NCBI GenBank assembly: GCA_012728295.1
Contig: JAAYFJ010000091.1
Location: forward strand, 1 to 64,000
Origin: Tissierellia bacterium
Lineage (GTDB): Bacteria; Bacillota; Clostridia; Tissierellales; Peptoniphilaceae
Direction of reading: 5' to 3'
DNA: 64,000 nt
Shown here: positions 8,887-17,925 of the stretch, piece by piece
Numbering within the stretch: position 1 is the stretch's first letter
Layout of the letters: every line of letters begins with the position of its first letter
Translations under genes and position numbers: made by a program
The notes under the pieces: generated by a model
Seen by the model: the letters and a program-made list of their open reading frames with translations, nothing else
Told to the model about the DNA's origin: nothing
The model's database searches: none

Positions 8887-9318
8887 TTATGGTCTTGGAG
8901 CTATTATTATTTTTGTAATGACACTAGAGGTAATGATTCCTAGGGCTAATCCAGAAGCAATCATAAAAGTTTCTGTGCCTGTGGCGATAAAACTCATAAA
9001 ATCTTTATTAACTAAATTATACATGGTATAGTACATTCCTGCTCCAGGTACTAATGGAGTAATAGAAGGATATATTACTGTGGTGGCAGGAATGTGAAGT
9101 TTTCTTGCTAAAAATTCACCAAAAAGACTTACCACTAAACTGGCAACCAATGTGTTGACTAATGGAGATTGCATCACAAATTGCAAAGTAGAAAAAACAA
9201 CTAGACCCAATCCTCCAACACAAGAATTTTTAAAAATGATATTTTTTGGTGCTTTAAAAAAATGGCTAAAACCAAAAGTGGCAATAAAGCCTAAAGCAAA
9301 GCGCTGGAGTAATATCAT
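8887..9318 (-). CDS. Threonine/serine exporter, small subunit (ThrE_2 type)
   Basis: A 143-residue protein with about four membrane segments and the LVPGAGMYY segment of the PF12821 half of ThrE-type exporters. In many Firmicutes the ThrE exporter is split into this short C-terminal half and a longer N-terminal half. Its start overlaps the end of the longer gene by 4 bases, so the two are almost certainly made together. Substrate (threonine/serine) is inferred from the family. Confidence 0.85.
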   Translation of the reverse strand: MILLQRFALGFIATFGFSHFFKAPKNIIFKNSCVGGLGLVVFSTLQFVMQSPLVNTLVASLVVSLFGEFLARKLHIPATTVIYPSITPLVPGAGMYYTMYNLVNKDFMSFIATGTETFMIASGLALGIITSSVITKIIIAPRP

Positions 9319-10133
9319 AGCATACCTCCTGTAAGATAAACAGCTAAAATTGTACCAACTCCAAGTACAATCCCAAAGGCAATAAAAATCGCTTCTGTGA
9401 ATTTACTTAACCCAGAAATATAGTCTCCACCCAAAGTGTCTCTAACAGCGTTTGTAATGGCTACTCCAGGAACTAGTGGCATTATGGCACCAATAATTAC
9501 CATGTCTAAGGAATCGCATATTCCTAAACCAAATGCAAGGTAGCTAAGGGAGCTTGAAATAAATCCACCTAAGAAGTTTTCAAAAAAGAAGCTTACCTTG
9601 AATTTTCTCATTTTAAAAAGAACGAACAGCATAATAAGTGTGACAAAAAAACAACTGATAGTATCCCAAAGTGATCCTCCAAAGAGTACACAAAAAACGG
9701 GACCGGTTAAAGTGCTGTAAACAAGCCTGAACTTAGATGCACTATCGGGGGAATTTTCTATTTCCGTTAGAGCTGAAATACCTTCTTCCACAGTCATTTC
9801 TTCGTTTACAAATGTTCTGGAAAATTTATTTAACAGATGAATCATGGTTAAATTTATTCCACCTGATTTTACGCGAATCATATTTGTTAGTCTTTGATCA
9901 TCAAAAGAGATGGATGCAATAATTACAGTTGGTGTAGCAAATATTTCAGCCATTTGCAAGTCAGAATAAGATTTGCAAACCCTTTCTATACTGTCTTCTA
10001 CACGGTAGGTTTCTGCACCATTTATGAGCATTAATTCCCCCATGTGCAAAGCCATTGTCATTAATTTTCTTGCATTTTCTCTTGTATTAATTTTTCTCAC
10101 ATCATCACCATTGTTTACTTGAATTATCATCAT
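9315..10133 (-). CDS. Threonine/serine exporter, large subunit (ThrE/PF06738)
   Basis: A protein of up to 272 residues with the N-terminal soluble hydrolase-like region (HMGELMLINGAETYRVED) and at least four membrane segments ending in the LVPGVAITNAVRD motif, as in the N-terminal half of ThrE exporters. The start is uncertain: ATG 10133 has no ribosome binding site, whereas GTG 10100 follows GGTGAT and gives a protein 11 residues shorter that begins where the family usually does. Divergent from glyA. Confidence 0.87.
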   Translation of the reverse strand: MMIIQVNNGDDVRKINTRENARKLMTMALHMGELMLINGAETYRVEDSIERVCKSYSDLQMAEIFATPTVIIASISFDDQRLTNMIRVKSGGINLTMIHLLNKFSRTFVNEEMTVEEGISALTEIENSPDSASKFRLVYSTLTGPVFCVLFGGSLWDTISCFFVTLIMLFVLFKMRKFKVSFFFENFLGGFISSSLSYLAFGLGICDSLDMVIIGAIMPLVPGVAITNAVRDTLGGDYISGLSKFTEAIFIAFGIVLGVGTILAVYLTGGML

Positions 10134-10167
10134 TTTTATTATAAGATTAGTCTAGTCGTTAAGCACA

Positions 10168-10177
10168 TGCTATTATA
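10168..10177. promoter_or_regulatory. Shared extended -10 region between thrE and glyA
   Basis: On the plus strand TGC-TATTAT (10168-10176) is an extended -10 for glyA. On the minus strand the same bases read TGA-TATAAT (-10 hexamer 10172-10177), an extended -10 for the exporter pair. No good -35 is seen in either direction. Confidence 0.45.
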
Positions 10178-10201
10178 TCATAAATATTTTGGGAGGGTAT
10201 A

Positions 10202-11437
10202 ATGAATTTAGAATCATTAAAGATGTCAGATCCTATTATGTACGAAACTATTCAAGAAGAAACACAACGCCAGCGAAGCCACGTGGAACTAATAGCTTCA
10301 GAGAACTTTGTATCAGAAGCGGTTTTAGAGGCTATGGGCAGTTCTTTGACTAATAAATATGCAGAAGGTTACCCTGGTAGAAGATACTATGGAGGGTGCG
10401 AAGTTGTTGACAAGGCTGAACAATTAGCAATAGATAGATTGAAGGAACTCTTCGGAGCGGAACATGCTAACGTGCAACCTCATGCTGGGGCAAATGCCAA
10501 CGTTGCAATATACTTTTCAGTACTTCAGCCTGGTGATAAAGTACTTGGAATGAACTTATCTCAAGGTGGACACTTAACGCATGGTAGTCCAGTTAATATC
10601 TCAGGATTGACATACCATTTCGCTGATTATGGTGTGAGTCAAGAAAATGAAACTATTGACTATGATGAAGTAATGAAAATAGCAAAACGCGAACATCCAA
10701 AATTAATAATAGCTGGGGCAAGTGCTTATCCAAGAATTATTGATTTTACTAAATTTAAAGAAATTGCAGATAGTGTTGGAGCATATTTAATGGTAGATAT
10801 GGCGCATATAGCAGGATTAATTGCTACTGGTTTGCATCCAACCCCTGTTCCATATGCTGACTTTGTAACCACCACTACTCACAAGACATTAAGAGGGCCA
10901 AGGGGTGGAGCGATTCTTTGTAAAGAAGAACATAAGAAAATGATTGATAAAGCTATTTTCCCTGGATTCCAGGGTGGTCCGTTGATGCATGTCATAGCAG
11001 CTAAAGCAGTAGCATTTGGTGAAGCGCTTAAACCTGAATTCAAAGTGTATCAACAACAAGTATTAGATAATGCTCAGGCATTGGCTAAAGGACTTCAAAG
11101 CCACGGTTTCAGACTTGTTTCAGGTGGAACGGATAATCATCTATTACTTGTAGATGTGAAAGAAAAAGGGTTGACAGGCAAAGTTGCTGAAAAGAAATTA
11201 AATGAAGCAGGTATTGCTGTAAATAAAAACACAATTCCTTTCGATAAAGAAAGCCCAATGGTAACATCTGGAATACGTTTGGGAACTCCAGCTATGACCA
11301 CTAGGGGCATGAAAGAAAAGGATATGGAGAAGATTGCTGATTTTATCGCTAGAGTATTGCTAAAGGACGAACCAACTGATAAAATCCATCAAGAGATAGT
11401 TAAGTTCTGTGAGCCTTTTCCATTATATAATAAGTAA
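10202..11437 (+). CDS. glyA: Serine hydroxymethyltransferase
   Basis: This 411-residue PLP enzyme interconverts serine and glycine with tetrahydrofolate, feeding one-carbon metabolism. The PLP-lysine motif [13 protein letters not shown] (about 223-235) is intact, as are the N-terminal IASENF and [13 protein letters not shown] segments. ATG 10202 follows GGGAGGGT. It stands alone between its own promoter region and terminator; the divergent serine/threonine exporter next door handles its substrate, a sensible but unproven link. Confidence 0.98.
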   Translation: MNLESLKMSDPIMYETIQEETQRQRSHVELIASENFVSEAVLEAMGSSLTNKYAEGYPGRRYYGGCEVVDKAEQLAIDRLKELFGAEHANVQPHAGANANVAIYFSVLQPGDKVLGMNLSQGGHLTHGSPVNISGLTYHFADYGVSQENETIDYDEVMKIAKREHPKLIIAGASAYPRIIDFTKFKEIADSVGAYLMVDMAHIAGLIATGLHPTPVPYADFVTTTTHKTLRGPRGGAILCKEEHKKMIDKAIFPGFQGGPLMHVIAAKAVAFGEALKPEFKVYQQQVLDNAQALAKGLQSHGFRLVSGGTDNHLLLVDVKEKGLTGKVAEKKLNEAGIAVNKNTIPFDKESPMVTSGIRLGTPAMTTRGMKEKDMEKIADFIARVLLKDEPTDKIHQEIVKFCEPFPLYNK

Positions 11438-11450
11438 CTAATAGGAAGCC

Positions 11451-11475
11451 AGGAAGCCTTAGGGCTTCCTTTTTT
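11451..11475 (+). terminator. Rho-independent terminator of glyA
   Basis: An 8-bp stem (AGGAAGCC with GGCTTCCT), loop TTAG, then six T. A second copy of AGGAAGCC at 11443-11450 could pair with the same right arm. Confidence 0.9.
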
Positions 11476-11605
11476 CTGATTTATTCTGGTGTTAATATTG
11501 TATAAATACATAGCCATATTATTATTTGATTATTTTATTAATAAATGTTGAAGCATCTTTAATACCGTAGTTACATGGCGTTGTAGGTGACGACATTATC
11601 ATTTA

Positions 11606-11634
11606 TTGAACCAATGGGCCTAAAGTGATATAAT
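11606..11634 (+). promoter_or_regulatory. Sigma-A promoter for the der cluster
   Basis: TTGAAC (11606-11611), 17-base spacer and TATAAT (11629-11634) preceded by TG (extended -10). The rest of the 285-base gap between glyA and der (11438-11722) shows nothing else recognisable. Confidence 0.72.
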
Positions 11635-11722
11635 AGTATAGCTTATGTGAAGTTTGAAAGAATATGCTTTTAACTTTTAATATATATATCTATATCTAGT
11701 GTAACCGGTTAGGAGAGATACC

Positions 11723-13039
11723 GTGAAGAATTCAGTTGTATGTATAGTAGGTAGACCAAATGTTGGAAAATCTACTTTGTTTAATAAAATAGTGGGACAT
11801 AGAACAGCTATAACAGGAGATACTCCAGGAGTTACAAGAGATAGGCTGTATGCCATAGGTCATTGGCAAAAACATCAATTCACAGTAATAGATACTGGCG
11901 GATTAGACCCTAAGGATGAAGATGTTTTTATGAATAGAATTATTCAGCAGGCTGAAATTGCTATGGACACTGCTGATGTCATTGTATTTTTAGTAGATGG
12001 TGCCGAGGGCGTTACTCCAACAGATTTGGAGATAGCTAATTTGTTGAGAAGAACCAGAAAGCCTGTTATTTTAGCAGTTAACAAACTGGACACAAAAAGA
12101 ACTAGAGAAAATGCATATGAGTTCTATGAGCTTGGATTTGGAGAACCTATGCTTATTTCTGCTGAGCAGAGTTTGGGAATTGGAGACTTGCTAGATGAAA
12201 TGGTTGGGTACTTTAAGGATGAAGATGAAAGCGAAGAAGACGATGGATTAATATCTGTTAGCTTTATTGGAAAACCAAATGTTGGTAAAAGTTCTTTGCT
12301 AAACTATATCACTGGAGAAAATAGATCCATTGTAACTGATATTCCTGGTACCACAAGAGATGCTGTTGACTTCTTCTTCTCCTATGGAAACGAAAGTTTT
12401 AGACTTATTGACACTGCAGGGCTTAGAAGAAAACGCAATATTACTGAGAATATTGAAAGATATTCAGTAGTCAGAACCTTGTCTGCTGTAGACCGAAGTG
12501 ATGTTTGCGTACTGGTAATAGATGCGCTAGAGGGTGTAACTGAACAAGATTCAAAGATTATTGGCTATGCCCATGATGAAGGGAAGTCATTAATTATTGC
12601 TGTAAACAAATGGGACTTGGTGGAGAAGGATAACAGTACCGTAAGAGAGTTTGAAATTGAAATTAGGACAAAGCTTGCATTTGTTCCATATGTTCCTATT
12701 ATTTTTATCTCTGCTAAAACTGGGCAGCGTGTCAATAAGTTGCTAGATAAGGTAATAGAGGTATATCATGCTTCTCACTATAGAATACCGACTGCAAGGT
12801 TAAATGAGTTGTTAAGTGATGCAGTCCTTATGAATCAGCCTCCTTCTGATAAGGGAAAGAGGTGCAAGATATATTATATGACACAGGTTTCTGTGGCTCC
12901 TCCACAGTTTACAGTATTTGTAAATTCTAAAGAGTTAATGCATTACTCTTATTTAAGATATTTAGAAAACAGAATTAGGGAAAACGTTCCATATGAGGGG
13001 GTACCTATTCAAATGAACGTTAAGGAGAAAAATGATTGA
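11723..13039 (+). CDS. der: Ribosome-assembly GTPase Der (EngA)
   Basis: A 438-residue tandem GTPase needed for 50S subunit maturation. Both G domains are complete: G1 loops GRPNVGKS (about 10-17) and GKPNVGKS (about 183-190), each with DTxG and NKxD motifs, followed by the KH-like C-terminal domain. The start is GTG 11723 with AGGAGAG upstream. First gene of a run whose order der-plsY-gpsA is conserved in Firmicutes. Confidence 0.98.
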   Translation: MKNSVVCIVGRPNVGKSTLFNKIVGHRTAITGDTPGVTRDRLYAIGHWQKHQFTVIDTGGLDPKDEDVFMNRIIQQAEIAMDTADVIVFLVDGAEGVTPTDLEIANLLRRTRKPVILAVNKLDTKRTRENAYEFYELGFGEPMLISAEQSLGIGDLLDEMVGYFKDEDESEEDDGLISVSFIGKPNVGKSSLLNYITGENRSIVTDIPGTTRDAVDFFFSYGNESFRLIDTAGLRRKRNITENIERYSVVRTLSAVDRSDVCVLVIDALEGVTEQDSKIIGYAHDEGKSLIIAVNKWDLVEKDNSTVREFEIEIRTKLAFVPYVPIIFISAKTGQRVNKLLDKVIEVYHASHYRIPTARLNELLSDAVLMNQPPSDKGKRCKIYYMTQVSVAPPQFTVFVNSKELMHYSYLRYLENRIRENVPYEGVPIQMNVKEKND

Positions 13040-13632
13040 TTAACTATATTGGACTTGCGATAGTTTCCTATTTCATCGGATGTTTTTCTTTTGCTATTCT
13101 AGTGGGGAAGTTGGCAAAGAATATTGATATCAGAAAACATGGAAGTGGAAACGCTGGAACTACCAATGCTATAAGGGTATTAGGTGCATCTTATGGAGTG
13201 CTGGTTTTTATTGGTGATTTTGGAAAGGCATTTCTTGCAGCTTGGTTAGGCAATAGATTAGGAGGCTATTTAGGAGTTGCAATAGCAGCTTTCTATGTTG
13301 TTTTAGGGCACGATTTCCCAATTTTTCACAAGTTCCAAGGCGGAAAAGGTATAGCGTGCACAGTGGGTATTTGCGCGTTTATTAATCCACTTATGACATT
13401 GATTTCTTTTATTTTTTGTTTTGGTATTGGATTGGCAATTGGATATATTTCATTGGGATCTTTATTATTTTTAACTGCAGTTCCCATAGGAGCAATAATA
13501 TATTATTGGCCGGCAAATATTGAATTGATAATTGTTGCATTTCTTATTTCGGGTCTTGGTTTTTATAGACATGGAGAAAATATTAAACGCTTAAAAAACG
13601 GAACAGAGAATAAAATATGGAGGAAGAAATGA
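13036..13632 (+). CDS. plsY: Acyl-phosphate:glycerol-3-phosphate acyltransferase
   Basis: A 198-residue integral membrane enzyme that moves an acyl group from acyl-phosphate (made by PlsX at 45.4 kb) to glycerol-3-phosphate, the first committed step of phospholipid synthesis. Visible are the GSGNAGTTNAIR motif (about 36-47) and GHDFPIFHKFQGGKG (about 93-107), with five or more membrane segments. The start is TTG 13036, overlapping the der stop by 4 bases, with AAGGAG at 13022-13027; the ATG at 13032 is out of frame. Confidence 0.95.
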   Translation: MINYIGLAIVSYFIGCFSFAILVGKLAKNIDIRKHGSGNAGTTNAIRVLGASYGVLVFIGDFGKAFLAAWLGNRLGGYLGVAIAAFYVVLGHDFPIFHKFQGGKGIACTVGICAFINPLMTLISFIFCFGIGLAIGYISLGSLLFLTAVPIGAIIYYWPANIELIIVAFLISGLGFYRHGENIKRLKNGTENKIWRKK

Positions 13633-14642
13633 GCGATAAGGTGCTTGTAATAGGTGGTGGTAGCTGGGGAACAGCTCTTGCTAGGTTGCTTTGCAACAAA
13701 GGAATAGATACCACTATATACATTAGAGATAAAATGCAATATCATTCTATGACTGAAAACAGAGTCAATGAAAAGTACTTGCCTGTAATAATGTTACCTA
13801 TGAGCTTAAAATACACTAACGATTTGGAACTTGGAATAAGAGGCAGAAGTAACATAGTATTTGCGGTGCCAACATATAATTTTAGAAAAGTTTTAGAATC
13901 TGTTGCACCCCATATTAATAAAGACAATGTAATTATCAATGTTGCAAAAGGCATAGAAAATGAGAGTTTAGAGAGACTGTCTGAAATTTCTTATGACCTA
14001 GCGCCTAAAGTAGCGTTTGTTACTTTATCGGGCCCGTCACATGCAGAAGAGGTAGCTTTAGACTATCCTACAACTGTAACTGTTGCATCAGATAATGTTT
14101 TGGCGGCGAAAAGTACCCAGGAGTTGTTTTCAACAAAGAGCTTTAGGGTTTACACAAATCCTGATTTAATTGGAGTTGAGCTAGGTGGAGCGCTTAAGAA
14201 CGTAATTGCACTGGGTTCAGGCATAGCTGATGGATTGGGATATGGAGACAACACTAAAGCTGCACTTATGACACGAGGGATAACAGAAATGGCAAAACTA
14301 GGTGTAAAAATGGGTGCCAAAACTGAGACATTCTTTGGAATGGCAGGAATTGGTGACTTGATAGTAACTTGCACTAGTATGCACAGCAGGAATAGAAGAG
14401 CTGGAATATTAATTGGAAAAGGCAAAACTGCCCAGGAAGCTACCGAAGAAGTTGGAATGGTTGTTGAAGGGATAAAGACGACTAAATCTGCTTATGAATT
14501 GAAGATGCGTAATAACGTAGAGATGCCTATTACAGACATGCTCTATAGGGTAATATATGAGGGCGAAAAAGTGAACAATATCATTGACGACCTGATGACA
14601 AGACGATCGAAGGATGAAACAGAGGGATTAATCTTTGGATAA
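13629..14642 (+). CDS. gpsA: Glycerol-3-phosphate dehydrogenase [NAD(P)+]
   Basis: A 337-residue enzyme that reduces dihydroxyacetone phosphate to sn-glycerol-3-phosphate for PlsY. It has the Rossmann loop GGGSWGTALA near its N-terminus, NVAKGIE, LSGPSHAEE and the substrate-site GGALKNVIA segment. I choose ATG 13629 because GGAGG at 13619-13623 is well placed; the in-frame ATG 13617 would put that site inside the gene. spoIVA, which follows gpsA in many spore-forming relatives, is not present. Confidence 0.97.
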   Translation: MSDKVLVIGGGSWGTALARLLCNKGIDTTIYIRDKMQYHSMTENRVNEKYLPVIMLPMSLKYTNDLELGIRGRSNIVFAVPTYNFRKVLESVAPHINKDNVIINVAKGIENESLERLSEISYDLAPKVAFVTLSGPSHAEEVALDYPTTVTVASDNVLAAKSTQELFSTKSFRVYTNPDLIGVELGGALKNVIALGSGIADGLGYGDNTKAALMTRGITEMAKLGVKMGAKTETFFGMAGIGDLIVTCTSMHSRNRRAGILIGKGKTAQEATEEVGMVVEGIKTTKSAYELKMRNNVEMPITDMLYRVIYEGEKVNNIIDDLMTRRSKDETEGLIFG

Positions 14643-15945
14643 AGAGTTGGCAAGAAGCGAAACAAAAGTTAATAATAGGCCTAATAAAAAATTTATTAAG
14701 CGGACTATGGTAATCATTGCTATAGTGATAATGGTTATTTTGTTTGCTAGGGGCATAGTGGTTAAATTTATGAGACAGGGAGTAAAGTCTGTTACACCTC
14801 AGCTGTTAGTGTATGTGGACTACAGACCTGTAAAAGCAGGTTTGATCATGTTCGAGGAAGTTTTTGTGGCTGAAGGAAAAGGCATATTAACTGTAAACGC
14901 CAGAGAAGGTGTTAGAATTCCAGTTGGTACAGAGATAGCAAGTATTAATTTAATGGCAGATAAATCCAATGCTAGAGAACAATTGCTAAAGGTTCAGTCG
15001 GCCATTAATTACAAACAACAATCTGCTGAACTATCCGTAACAGACGATGGCGAACACATGGCTACAAATACGGAGCGTCAACTTCTAGAGAGAATTCAAA
15101 ATGCCATAGCAGATGATAATTTTTATGAAGTTTCCATGAGTATGACTAACCTTGATTTAACAACGCGCAGAAGTGTTGACATTACAGATTTAGGAAATCT
15201 TATGGATAAATCTATAGAGGAACTGGAAGGAATTCGAGCTCAGCTAGAAAGAGAAATAGGGACTTCTAACAAAAGATATTTTGCAAGTCATGGTGGGATA
15301 GTCACCTATGAGTTGGATGGCTATGAGGAGCTATTGCCAGCTAGAGAATTCGAAAATTATGACTATGCCTATATTACATCTGTAAAACCTAACTCGGTAG
15401 AAAAGATTAACCAACAACAAGTTGAACAAGGTGCAAAACTGTTTAAACTGATTGACAATTTTAAATGGTACTTAGCAGTTGCATTTACTGATGTAGATAT
15501 TTGGTCGACTTTTGAGATAGGAAATAGATTGAATTTTTCCTTAGATGGGAAAGAAATACATGGAAAATTAGAGATGATTAATGTGGGGGAATCCAATGGT
15601 GTTGCCATTGTAGGATTCGAACAGGGCTTGGAAAGTCTATATAGGAATAGGTTTCCAGATGCCAGCTTGATTTATAGAAAAGTTAGGGCACATAAATTAC
15701 CGGTTCAAACACTCGTAGAAAAAGAAGGGGATAAGCCGGGGGTATATGTTAAAGAGATAAACGGAATAGTTAAGTTTAAACCGGTTGAAGTTATCAATAG
15801 AAATGAAGAATATGTATTTGTAAACTTAGGAGATACCAATGGATATTTACATTTCGAAAACGAAGAACCAATTAAGACTGTAACTATGTATGACGAAGTT
15901 CTAATCAACCCTTCTGCAATTAAAGAGGAGCAGATTTTGGAATGA
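14635..15945 (+). CDS. HlyD-like membrane-anchored protein
   Basis: A 436-residue protein with a basic N-terminus, one membrane segment (about residues 26-43) and a long extracytoplasmic part. It contains a lipoyl/barrel-sandwich-like stretch split by a helical region, as in HlyD/RND-type periplasmic adaptors (HlyD_D23-like). The start is TTG 14635 with GAGGG upstream, overlapping gpsA by 8 bases. No transporter gene is beside it. Related genes sit just upstream of yggS-sepF in some Clostridia, so a role at the septum or envelope is possible, but this is inference from context only. Confidence 0.68.
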   Translation: MDKELARSETKVNNRPNKKFIKRTMVIIAIVIMVILFARGIVVKFMRQGVKSVTPQLLVYVDYRPVKAGLIMFEEVFVAEGKGILTVNAREGVRIPVGTEIASINLMADKSNAREQLLKVQSAINYKQQSAELSVTDDGEHMATNTERQLLERIQNAIADDNFYEVSMSMTNLDLTTRRSVDITDLGNLMDKSIEELEGIRAQLEREIGTSNKRYFASHGGIVTYELDGYEELLPAREFENYDYAYITSVKPNSVEKINQQQVEQGAKLFKLIDNFKWYLAVAFTDVDIWSTFEIGNRLNFSLDGKEIHGKLEMINVGESNGVAIVGFEQGLESLYRNRFPDASLIYRKVRAHKLPVQTLVEKEGDKPGVYVKEINGIVKFKPVEVINRNEEYVFVNLGDTNGYLHFENEEPIKTVTMYDEVLINPSAIKEEQILE

Positions 15946-15953
15946 GGTGGGCA

Positions 15954-16637
15954 ATGACAATAAGAGACAGGTATAATGAAGTATTAGAAAAAATTGAAGA
16001 AGCCAAAATTAAAGCTGGGCGTAAAGATGAGGTTAAGTTAATTGCGGTGACAAAAACGGTCTCAAATGAAGCTGTAGAGGAAGTAATTAACGCTGGAGCA
16101 GTTGCAATTGGAGAGAATAGACCCCAAGAATTGGTAAAGAGAATGAGCGAATTTGGAAGCGCTGTAGAATATCATATGATTGGGCGATTGCAAACTAACA
16201 AAGTTCGTCATATAATAAAAGATGTAGAGTTAGTTCATTCTTTAGACAGGATGAGCTTAGCAAAAGAAATTGAAGCTAGAGCTAAGGCGATAGACAAGGT
16301 TCAGCCTTGTTTATTGCAGGTAAATATTTCAGGAGAAGAAACAAAAACTGGATTTTCTTTAGAAGAAGTGTTATTTTTTGTTGAAGATATTGCTGAAATG
16401 CCTTATATTATTATAAAGGGGTTAATGACGATGGCTCCTTTTAGTGGCAATGAGAAAGAAATAAGAAGTATCTTTGAAAAGTTGTATAAATTAAAAAGGC
16501 ATCTTGAGGAAAAGCATTATACCCATATAGATATGAAGTACCTATCTATGGGGATGTCTCAAGACTATGAATACGCAATATTAGAAGGTGCAAATATGGT
16601 GCGTATAGGATCAAATATTTTTGGCAAAAGAGAATAG
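15954..16637 (+). CDS. yggS: PLP homeostasis protein (YggS/PLPBP, YlmE)
   Basis: A 227-residue alanine racemase-fold protein that binds pyridoxal phosphate and helps keep its level balanced; it has no known catalytic activity. KLIAVTKTV near the N-terminus holds the PLP lysine; IGENRPQEL, HMIGRLQTNK and the C-terminal LSMGMSQDYEYAI motif are diagnostic. ATG 15954 has GAGGTG upstream; ATG 15942 is also possible (GAGGAG at 15926). It neighbours sepF as in most Gram-positive bacteria. Confidence 0.94.
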   Translation: MTIRDRYNEVLEKIEEAKIKAGRKDEVKLIAVTKTVSNEAVEEVINAGAVAIGENRPQELVKRMSEFGSAVEYHMIGRLQTNKVRHIIKDVELVHSLDRMSLAKEIEARAKAIDKVQPCLLQVNISGEETKTGFSLEEVLFFVEDIAEMPYIIIKGLMTMAPFSGNEKEIRSIFEKLYKLKRHLEEKHYTHIDMKYLSMGMSQDYEYAILEGANMVRIGSNIFGKRE

Positions 16638-16648
16638 GAGGATACAAT

Positions 16649-17086
16649 ATGGGTATTTTTGACAATTTTAAAAATTTTATGGGTCTTGATAACGATTATG
16701 ATGATGAAGTGGATGGGTACGAAGAACAGTATCCAGTTGAAGAAGAGCCGGCTCCAAGTCCCATACGTTCAAGAAGGTCAAGGGATAATGTTGTCAATAT
16801 TCATAGCAAATCCAGCATGAAGATATGTATACATGAACCGTTAAATTATGAAGAATCTCCTAAAATTGTAGATGACTTAAAGCATAATAAAGCGGTAGTA
16901 CTTAACTTTGAGCAATTGGACATGAATGTTAAGCGTCAAATCTTCGACTTTGTTAGTGGTGGTCTATATGCGGTCGAGGGAAGAATGCAAAAGGTAAATA
17001 AAGATATTTTTATTTTAGCGCCTCCCAATGTTGAGATTGACGGAATTAAAGAAGAATTAAAGAACCAAGGCGTATTTCCCTGGTAA
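16649..17086 (+). CDS. sepF: Cell division protein SepF
   Basis: A 145-residue protein with an N-terminal amphipathic helix (membrane-binding MGIFDNFKNFMG), an acidic Pro-rich linker (about 17-45) and the SepF core of about 80 residues (VVLNFEQLD and FDFVSGGLYAVEG). SepF polymerises and tethers FtsZ to the membrane. The start has AGGAGG ten bases upstream. yggS-sepF-ylmH is the standard order; ylmG and divIVA, often also here, are missing. Confidence 0.95.
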   Translation: MGIFDNFKNFMGLDNDYDDEVDGYEEQYPVEEEPAPSPIRSRRSRDNVVNIHSKSSMKICIHEPLNYEESPKIVDDLKHNKAVVLNFEQLDMNVKRQIFDFVSGGLYAVEGRMQKVNKDIFILAPPNVEIDGIKEELKNQGVFPW

Positions 17087-17111
17087 TAAAGAAGTAAATC
17101 TTGAAATTATC

Positions 17112-17140
17112 ACACACCTGTGATTACAGGTGTGTTTGTT
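17112..17140 (+). terminator. Hairpin between sepF and ylmH (possible weak terminator)
   Basis: A 9-bp stem (17112-17120 with 17127-17135) with a 6-base loop, followed by TTGTTGTG rather than a clean T run. It may partly terminate or process the transcript ahead of ylmH. Confidence 0.5.
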
Positions 17141-17158
17141 GTGCAATTGGAGGGGTTT

Positions 17159-17908
17159 ATGCAAAATTGGCTAAAGGAAATGGAAAAGACTTGGATGGAA
17201 TTGAAAAATTCTATAAATAACAGAGGTTATGCTATCAGCTCCTTTAAAAACCCTAGAGAATGCCAATTCCTTAAGTCTAGGGCAGATATGCATAATTTGG
17301 AATATGATTTATGGCCAGGTGATAGCTGGGAGAGAAATATTGTGTTATTAAGTGAGCCAGGAGATTGTAATTATTTTTCTGGCAAAGCTTTGAAGCTAAT
17401 AGGAGATTTAGATGGGGTTAAGCACAATGATATATTAGGCTCTATTATGCATTTGGGATTGGACAGGGGAGAAATTGGAGACATCGTAAAAATAAAAGAG
17501 CATTATCTCTTATTTACCAGTGATAGAGCGGCTAAAATAATAAAAAATAACTTGAGGGAGATTGGAAGTACCATAATAAAAGTAGATGAATGGGGACCCG
17601 ATTTACCCACAACACCAGAAATTCCAGGGATGGACATAGTAATTAGCGTTGCCTCGTTGAGATTAGATAATGTGCTAAGAGAAGTTTATGGATTAAAAAG
17701 AGCTGAGGCGCAGCAATTCATTGAAAGAAACCAGGTTAAAGTTAACTATTTGGTTGAATCAAGAACGTCATATATTATAGAACCTGGTGATTTGATTTCA
17801 CTGTCAAGGGCAGGCAGGGCAAGAGTAAAGGATATTGAAGGCTATTCAAAAAAAGGTAGATGTAGGATTAGTGTTTTTGTTTATGAGCATGGCAAAAGGC
17901 ATAGTTAA
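17159..17908 (+). CDS. ylmH: RNA-binding protein YlmH (S4 domain)
   Basis: A 249-residue protein with the YlmH N-terminal region and a C-terminal S4 RNA-binding domain (about 170-235: LRLDNVLREVYGLKRAEAQ ... GDLISL). Known family members associate with the ribosome and have been tied to septum placement and to rescue of stalled 50S subunits. ATG 17159 follows GGAGGGG; an in-frame upstream start at 17120 would lie in the hairpin and lacks a binding site. Confidence 0.92.
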   Translation: MQNWLKEMEKTWMELKNSINNRGYAISSFKNPRECQFLKSRADMHNLEYDLWPGDSWERNIVLLSEPGDCNYFSGKALKLIGDLDGVKHNDILGSIMHLGLDRGEIGDIVKIKEHYLLFTSDRAAKIIKNNLREIGSTIIKVDEWGPDLPTTPEIPGMDIVISVASLRLDNVLREVYGLKRAEAQQFIERNQVKVNYLVESRTSYIIEPGDLISLSRAGRARVKDIEGYSKKGRCRISVFVYEHGKRHS

Positions 17909-17925
17909 TGCCAAAGGAAAAGGTG

